Below are positions 59,424 through 64,000 of a stretch of DNA of 64,000 nucleotides, in pieces. This stretch comes from Aminobacter aganoensis (GTDB lineage: Bacteria > Pseudomonadota > Alphaproteobacteria > Rhizobiales > Rhizobiaceae), in assembly GCF_014206975.1 (NCBI RefSeq), contig NZ_JACHOU010000016.1, positions 1 to 64,000 on the forward strand, written 5' to 3'. Each line of letters begins with the position of its first letter. Positions within the stretch are counted from its first letter, which is position 1. Made by a program: the position numbers and the translations under genes. The notes beneath the pieces are model-generated. The model was not told the DNA's origin, ran no database searches, and worked only from the letters and a program-made list of their open reading frames with translations.

Positions 59424-60203
59424 ATGCGCCCCGTACCCATCCTGCTTGCTTTCGCCCTCGCCATGGTTCCCTCGCTCTCGATCGCGGCGGCAAAAACCTT
59501 CAGCGGCGATTATTCGCTGTCGTTCCTCGGTATTCCCGTCGCCAAGGCGACATTCGACAGCAGCTACGAAGGCGATTCCTACGAGGTCAAGGGCAAGGTC
59601 TCCAGCGCCGGACTTGCCGCATTCTTCGACGATACCCGCGGCACGATCTCGTCGCGCGGCAGTTTCGGGGGCGGCCGCACCCGGCCGCGCGCCTTCCGCG
59701 CCGACTATGTCTCGGGCAAGGTCAGTTCGCTCGTCGACGTCCGGTTCTCCGGCGACAATGTCAGCAGCACAGAGGTCGTGCCGCCGCCGAAGAAGCGCGG
59801 CAAGACCTGGATTCCACTCGGCGCGGGCGACCTGCGCGCCGTCGCCGACCCGATCGCGGCCACCGTCATCAAGGCATCCAGCCTGGACAAGGTCTGCGGC
59901 CGCACCGTGAAGATGTATGACGGCGAACTGCGCGCCGATCTCAGGTTGACCGAGGTGTCGCGCAAGAAGATGGCGATCAAGGGCTTCTCCGGCGAGACGG
60001 TGACCTGCCGCATGGGTTTCCAGCCCGTCTCGGGCTACCGCACCGACAAGAAGGCACTGACCTTCCTGCGCGACCGCAGCCGCATCATGGTGACGTTTGC
60101 GCCGCTCGGCGAAACCGGGGTATATGCGCCCATCTACGCCACGGTCAGCACGGAGATCGGCACGATCACGGTCAGGGCACGGCGGTTCGAAGCGACCAAT
60201 TAG
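59424..60203 (+). CDS. DUF3108 domain-containing exported protein
   Basis: 259 residues with a signal peptide (PVPILLAFALAMVPSLSIAAA). DUF3108 features are YSLSFLGIPVAKATFDSSYE, KVSSAGLAAFFDDTRGTISS and the C-terminal FLRDRSRIMVTFAPLGETGV. Two cysteines (in VCGRTVKMYDG and VTCRMGF) could form a disulfide. Envelope protein of unknown role. Confidence 0.85.
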   Translation: MRPVPILLAFALAMVPSLSIAAAKTFSGDYSLSFLGIPVAKATFDSSYEGDSYEVKGKVSSAGLAAFFDDTRGTISSRGSFGGGRTRPRAFRADYVSGKVSSLVDVRFSGDNVSSTEVVPPPKKRGKTWIPLGAGDLRAVADPIAATVIKASSLDKVCGRTVKMYDGELRADLRLTEVSRKKMAIKGFSGETVTCRMGFQPVSGYRTDKKALTFLRDRSRIMVTFAPLGETGVYAPIYATVSTEIGTITVRARRFEATN

Positions 60204-60230
60204 GCGCGCCCTGCGCGCCGGGAGGGGTAA

Positions 60231-61124
60231 GTGGGGCGCGCGACTTTGATCGGATTTACGGCGGTCGCCATGTGGGCGCTGCTGGCGTTGCTGACCGATG
60301 CCTCCGGCTCGGTGCCGCCCTTCCTGCTTTCGGCCATCACCTTCGCCATCGGCACCTGTGTCGGCCTCGTCGCCCGGCTGTTCATGGCCATGCCCGCGAA
60401 GGCCGAGAGAATCCCGCCGCAGGTATGGGTGATCGGCATCGCCGGCCTGTTCGGCTACCACTTCTTCTATTTCACCGCCCTGCGCAACGCGCCGGCGGTC
60501 GAGGCCAGCCTGATCGCCTATCTGTGGCCGCTTTTCATCGTCCTGGGCTCGGCCCTGATGCCGGGCGAACGCCTGCGCTGGAATCACATTGCCGGCGCGC
60601 TGCTCGGCCTTGCCGGCACCTTCCTGATCGTCACCAAGGGCGGTGGGCTGGCCTTTGATGCGCAATACAGCTTCGGCTATGCCATGGCCTTCGCCTGCGC
60701 CTTCCTGTGGTCGGGTTATTCGCTGCTGTCGCGCCGTTTTCCGTCGGTGCCGACGACAATCGTCACCTGGTTCTGCCTGGCGACATCGGTGCTGTCGCTG
60801 GCCTGCCACTTTGCGCTGGAGGAGACTGTGCTGCCGGCCAATGCCGGCCAGTGGCTCGCCGTGCTCGGTCTCGGCCTGATGCCGGTGGGTGCGGCCTTCT
60901 ACGCCTGGGACATCGGCGTCAAACGCGGCAACATTCAGGTGCTGGGGGCGGCGAGCTATGCCGCGCCGCTGCTGTCGACGTTGGTGCTGATCGCAGCCGG
61001 TTTCGCCGAGCCAGGCTTGCGCATCCTCGCTGCCTGCGTGCTCATTACCTCAGGTGCGGTGCTGGCGGCCAAATCGCTGATCTTCGGCGGGCGGAAGGCG
61101 GCTGTGGACGGGGCAGGAGCCTAG
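60231..61124 (+). CDS. EamA-family exporter (YddG-like)
   Basis: 297 residues, ten hydrophobic segments in two EamA repeats: ATLIGFTAVAMWALLALLTD with YHFFYFTALRNAPAVEASLI and SFGYAMAFACAFLWSGYSLL with AAFYAWDIGVKRGNIQVLGA. Similar to the aromatic amino acid exporter YddG. GTG 60231 has GGGAGGGG before it. Overlaps the convergent cupin gene by 4 bp. Confidence 0.88.
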   Translation: MGRATLIGFTAVAMWALLALLTDASGSVPPFLLSAITFAIGTCVGLVARLFMAMPAKAERIPPQVWVIGIAGLFGYHFFYFTALRNAPAVEASLIAYLWPLFIVLGSALMPGERLRWNHIAGALLGLAGTFLIVTKGGGLAFDAQYSFGYAMAFACAFLWSGYSLLSRRFPSVPTTIVTWFCLATSVLSLACHFALEETVLPANAGQWLAVLGLGLMPVGAAFYAWDIGVKRGNIQVLGAASYAAPLLSTLVLIAAGFAEPGLRILAACVLITSGAVLAAKSLIFGGRKAAVDGAGA

Positions 61125-61552
61125 CCCGGCTCCCAGCCCAGTTCGGCCAGCTCGAACTGGGCGAACTCGAAGCCGGGCGATACCGTGCAGCCGACCAGCG
61201 TCCAGTCGCCAAGGCTGCGCGCGGTCTGCCACCAGCCCGGCGGCACCACGCATTGCGGACGTTCGCCGACGGCAAGGTTGATGCCGAGCACGGCTGCGCT
61301 GACCTCGCCGCCGGGTGGGTAGATCTTCAGTTCTATCGGTGCGCCGGCATGAAAATGCCAGATCTCGGCGGCGTCCCTGACCCGGTGCCAGTGCGAGACG
61401 TCGCCGTGCTCGAGCAGGAAATAGATCGCCGTCTGGTTGCCGCGTGGGCTATGCGGTCCGCCTTCCGGGTTGTCGCGAAAGGTCTCGACATACCAGCCGC
61501 CCTCGGGATGCCGGCGCATGCCGAGCATGGCAATGATCTCGGCTGCCAGCAT
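61121..61552 (-). CDS. Cupin domain-containing protein (DUF985 type)
   Basis: 143 residues. LGMRRHPEGGWYVETFRD, GNQTAIYFLLEHGDVSHWHR, EIWHFHAGAPIELKIYPPGG, PPGWWQTARSLGDWTLVGC and PGFEFAQFELAE are typical of this small cupin family. Metal-binding His residues are present. Role unknown. ATG 61552 is 2 bp after the gloB stop. Confidence 0.87.
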   Translation of the reverse strand: MLAAEIIAMLGMRRHPEGGWYVETFRDNPEGGPHSPRGNQTAIYFLLEHGDVSHWHRVRDAAEIWHFHAGAPIELKIYPPGGEVSAAVLGINLAVGERPQCVVPPGWWQTARSLGDWTLVGCTVSPGFEFAQFELAELGWEPG

Positions 61553-61554
61553 GC

Positions 61555-62322
61555 TCAGAAACTGTCCTTGCGCTTGCGAATCTCGGCAAACACGTCGGCG
61601 TCGGAGGCTTTCTCCATGCCGAGATGCTTGCGGATGCCGGCATCGGCCCAGCGCAGGAACGGGTTGGTGGCCAGTTCCTCGCCGATGGTGGTCGGCAGCG
61701 TCGGCTTGCCGTCGGCGCGCAGCGCCTCGATCTTTTCGGCGCGTGCCAGCAACGCGGCATTGTCCGGATCGATGGTCAGCGCGAAACGGGCATTGGACAG
61801 CGTGTATTCGTGACCGCAATAGACCACCGTGTCGGTGGGCAGGGCGGCGAGCTTCTTCAGCGATTCGAACATCACCGGTGCCGGGCGCTCGAACAGCCGG
61901 CCGCAGCCCAGCGCAAACAGCGTGTCGGCGGTGAAGGCGACCTTCGACTTCGGCAGGTGATAGCAGACATGGCCGGCGGTATGGCCGGGCGTCGCGATGA
62001 CCTCGATGGTCTCGCTGCCGAAGGGGATCACCGAGCCTTCCTCGACCGTGTCGTCGATGCCGGGGATCTTCTCGCGCTCGGCCTCGGGGCCGATGATGCG
62101 CAGCTTGTAGCGCTGCTTGAGCGCCAAATTGGCCTCGACATGGTCGGCGTGATGGTGGGTCGTCAGGATCATCGTCGGCGTCCAGCCGCTATGCTCGATC
62201 GCCGCCAGGATCGGCGCCTCCTCGGGCGCGTCGACGATGGCCGTCTCGCCGCTTTCGCGATCGTGCAGCAGCGCACCGAAATTGTCGGTGCGGCACATGA
62301 AAAGCTTGATCTCGGCTGGCAT
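61555..62322 (-). CDS. gloB: Hydroxyacylglutathione hydrolase (glyoxalase II)
   Basis: 255 residues, metallo-beta-lactamase fold. The metal motif is THHHADH in [43 protein letters not shown] and [14 protein letters not shown] complete the site. Hydrolyses S-lactoylglutathione to lactate and glutathione. Cotranscribed with the cupin gene. Confidence 0.95.
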   Translation of the reverse strand: MPAEIKLFMCRTDNFGALLHDRESGETAIVDAPEEAPILAAIEHSGWTPTMILTTHHHADHVEANLALKQRYKLRIIGPEAEREKIPGIDDTVEEGSVIPFGSETIEVIATPGHTAGHVCYHLPKSKVAFTADTLFALGCGRLFERPAPVMFESLKKLAALPTDTVVYCGHEYTLSNARFALTIDPDNAALLARAEKIEALRADGKPTLPTTIGEELATNPFLRWADAGIRKHLGMEKASDADVFAEIRKRKDSF

Positions 62323-62428
62323 CGCAAAACTCCACTTCTGGCAGGACGATAGGGCGCGCGCCCGGCGCTGTCACCCCAATTGGGGCGGGGTCGTTGAAGT
62401 CGGCGTTGCGCGCGTCTACGTTCCGCTC

Positions 62429-63196
62429 ATGAATTCCGACATCGTCGACCTTCGTTCGTTCTACTCGACACCGCTCGGCCGCCTGGCCGAGCAGTCGATC
62501 ACCATGGGGTTGTCGGCCGTGTGGGCAGGCCTGCCCAACGAACGGCTGGTCGGGCTTGGCTACACGCTGCCCTGGCTCGATCGCTTCGGCAGCGATGCGG
62601 AGCGGGTGTTTGCCTTCATGCCGGCAACGCAGGGTGCCGTCGTGTGGCCGGCGAACGGGCCGTCGTCGACGGCGCTCGTCTTCGACGAGGAACTGCCGTT
62701 GGTCGATTCTTCCATCGACCGGGTTCTGCTCGTCCATTCGCTCGAACACGCCGAAAGCCCGCGCGAGACGCTGAAGGAGATCTGGCGCGTGCTGTCGCCG
62801 GCGGGGCGCATCGTCATCGTCGTGCCCAACCGGCGCGGTGTCTGGGCACGCTTCGAGCACACGCCTTTCGGCACCGGCCGGCCATTTTCCTCCGGCCAGC
62901 TCAACGAGCTGCTGCGCGAGGCCAATTTCACCGTCTCGGCGTGGTCGGACGCGCTGCATTTCCCGCCGTCTCGGCGCAAATGGATGATGCGCTTCGACCA
63001 TCTGTTCGAACGCGCCGGCCGCCGCCTGTGGCCGATCTTCTCCGGCGTCATCGTCGTCGAGGCACAGAAGCGCGTCTACCAGGGCATCCCGGTGGCGCAG
63101 CGCGCCTCGCGCCGCGTGTTCGTGCCAGTGCTGTCGCCGACGGGCGCGACGCGCGGCTTTCCTGCCCTGCGGCGCGGCGACGAGCGCGGTGGCTGA
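62429..63196 (+). CDS. Class I SAM-dependent methyltransferase
   Basis: 255 residues. The recognisable part is the Methyltransf_11 motif IV to VI region: VDSSIDRVLLVHSLEHAESP, LKEIWRVLSPAGRIVIVVPN, FGTGRPFSSGQLNELLREAN. The Gly-rich SAM loop is poorly conserved (GLGYTLPWLDRFGSD at the expected place). Often found next to gloB in Rhizobiales. Substrate unknown. ATG 62429 fits the domain start. Confidence 0.85.
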   Translation: MNSDIVDLRSFYSTPLGRLAEQSITMGLSAVWAGLPNERLVGLGYTLPWLDRFGSDAERVFAFMPATQGAVVWPANGPSSTALVFDEELPLVDSSIDRVLLVHSLEHAESPRETLKEIWRVLSPAGRIVIVVPNRRGVWARFEHTPFGTGRPFSSGQLNELLREANFTVSAWSDALHFPPSRRKWMMRFDHLFERAGRRLWPIFSGVIVVEAQKRVYQGIPVAQRASRRVFVPVLSPTGATRGFPALRRGDERGG

Positions 63197-63283
63197 GCCT
63201 CACCTCACGAAGGGGTGAAGCCGGGGTACTTCCATTCCGGCGCCATTGCCGCGACACTCCTCGGCCTGTTGGGGTGTCCGTCG

Positions 63284-64000
63284 ATGCTGGGTGCGCTGGC
63301 GATCGTCTTGTGCCTGGGCTGCGAATTGCCCAAGCCCGCGGCTGCGCCCGCGCCAGCCGTCGCGGTCGATGTCGAGCTGGTGCTGGCCGTCGACGTGTCG
63401 CGCTCGATGGATCTCGAGGAGTTCACGCTCCAGCGCGCCGGCTATGTCGAGGCGCTGCGTCACCCCGATTTCATCGACGCGGTGATGTCGGGCCAGCATG
63501 GCCGCGTCGCCATCACCTATTTCGAATGGGCCGGCACCGTGCGGGAAGAATCGGTCGTGCCCTGGGAGATCGTCAACAGCGCTACGAGCGCCGCCGCTTT
63601 CGCGGCCAAGCTTGAGGCGCGGCCGTTCAGCGGCTTTCGCGGGACCTCGATCTCCGGCGCGGTCACCTATGGCGCGGCGCTGTTCGACCGCAACGACGCC
63701 GAGGGCTGGCGCCGGGTCATCGACATTTCGGGCGATGGGCCGAACAATTTCGGCTCGCCGGTGGTTCGGGCGCGCGATGCGGCGGTCGCGCAAGGCATCG
63801 TCATCAACGGCCTGCCGATCCTGATCCGACCGTCGCGCACCGCCGCCGAACTCGATCGCTATTATGCCGAATGCGTCACCGGCGGGCCGGGCTCGTTCGT
63901 CTTGCCGATCCGTGCGGCGTCGGAGTTTGCAATGGCCATCCGGCGCAAGCTGGTGCTCGAGGTCAGCGGCGACACCGATTTGCTACCCGTCGTCAGGATC
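63284..64000 (+). CDS. DUF1194 domain-containing protein (von Willebrand A-like), 5' part
   Basis: 239 codons to the right edge, still open. After an N-terminal signal or lipid anchor (LGALAIVLCLGCELPKPAAA) comes a VWA-like domain: VELVLAVDVSRSMDLEEFTL with an incomplete MIDAS (DVSRSMD), RVAITYFEWAGTVREESVVP, GFRGTSISGAVTYGAALFD and RRVIDISGDGPNNFGSPVV. Exported protein of unknown function. GTG 63215, in frame, is an alternative start. Confidence 0.85.
   Translation, partial: MLGALAIVLCLGCELPKPAAAPAPAVAVDVELVLAVDVSRSMDLEEFTLQRAGYVEALRHPDFIDAVMSGQHGRVAITYFEWAGTVREESVVPWEIVNSATSAAAFAAKLEARPFSGFRGTSISGAVTYGAALFDRNDAEGWRRVIDISGDGPNNFGSPVVRARDAAVAQGIVINGLPILIRPSRTAAELDRYYAECVTGGPGSFVLPIRAASEFAMAIRRKLVLEVSGDTDLLPVVRI

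Overview
The window is GC-rich chromosomal DNA from an alphaproteobacterium of the Rhizobiales. The best guess is Phyllobacteriaceae (Mesorhizobium or Aminobacter-like), from the gene content and order: bolA / J-domain protein / cobS / cobT, accA / xerD / aroK / aroB, a thiCOSGED operon under a TPP riboswitch, a bkd operon, and BA14K and DUF3108/DUF1194 proteins. The genus is an inference; no marker gene in the window settles it.

Layout. 0-1.2 kb: glutathione-dependent formaldehyde oxidation (end of the hydroxymethylglutathione dehydrogenase gene, then S-formylglutathione hydrolase). 1.2-6.5 kb, minus strand: thiamine biosynthesis operon thiC-thiO-thiS-thiG-thiE-thiD, mostly joined by 4-bp ATGA overlaps, with a TPP riboswitch in front of thiC. 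6.7-11.7 kb: branched-chain 2-oxoacid dehydrogenase operon (E1 alpha, E1 beta, E2, E3). 12.0-12.8 kb: a solitary atpB-like gene. 12.9-38.6 kb: an accessory, mostly catabolic stretch with a GT25 glycosyltransferase, an NCS2 nucleobase permease with an 8-oxoguanine deaminase-like enzyme, a complete Opp/Dpp-type ABC importer cotranscribed with two amidohydrolases, small proteins, and an amiC-amiR / hyuA-hyuB / NCS1 permease / oxidoreductase / XRE-cupin regulator cluster. 38.7-50 kb: tRNA-Arg(CCT), then housekeeping genes (M20 peptidase, DacF-type carboxypeptidase, G3E GTPase, TusA-like protein, L,D-transpeptidase, accA, xerD, aroK, aroB, CBS protein). 49-51 kb: an arsR-arsC-aqpS operon and bolA. 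51-64 kb: J-domain protein, cobS, cobT, a phytase-like esterase, NTF2-like protein, saccharopine-dehydrogenase-family enzyme with a divergent Lrp regulator, a YhhQ queuosine-precursor transporter, rpmB, DUF3108 protein, EamA exporter, cupin, gloB, methyltransferase and a truncated DUF1194 gene at the right edge.

The most striking system is at 28.4-38.6 kb. An AmiC-type sensor gene and an AmiR-type ANTAR antiterminator gene sit between two RNA leaders. Each leader has tandem stem-loops just before an intrinsic terminator, and the second hexaloop stem shares bases with the terminator stem. One leader precedes amiC itself and the other precedes the hydantoinase/oxoprolinase genes. The reading is a ligand-relieved, RNA-binding antitermination switch that controls both its own synthesis and a hydantoin- or oxoproline-type amide pathway with its own NCS1 transporter.

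Other points worth a look: a pair of inverted palindromic repeats inserted in frame in the E2 lipoyl-domain linker; the orphan atpB with an altered stator-helix residue; a CorC/HlyC-type protein that lacks its DUF21 membrane domain; an amidohydrolase lacking the N-terminal HxH metal motif; and a probable preQ1 riboswitch whose tail contains the start codon of yhhQ.
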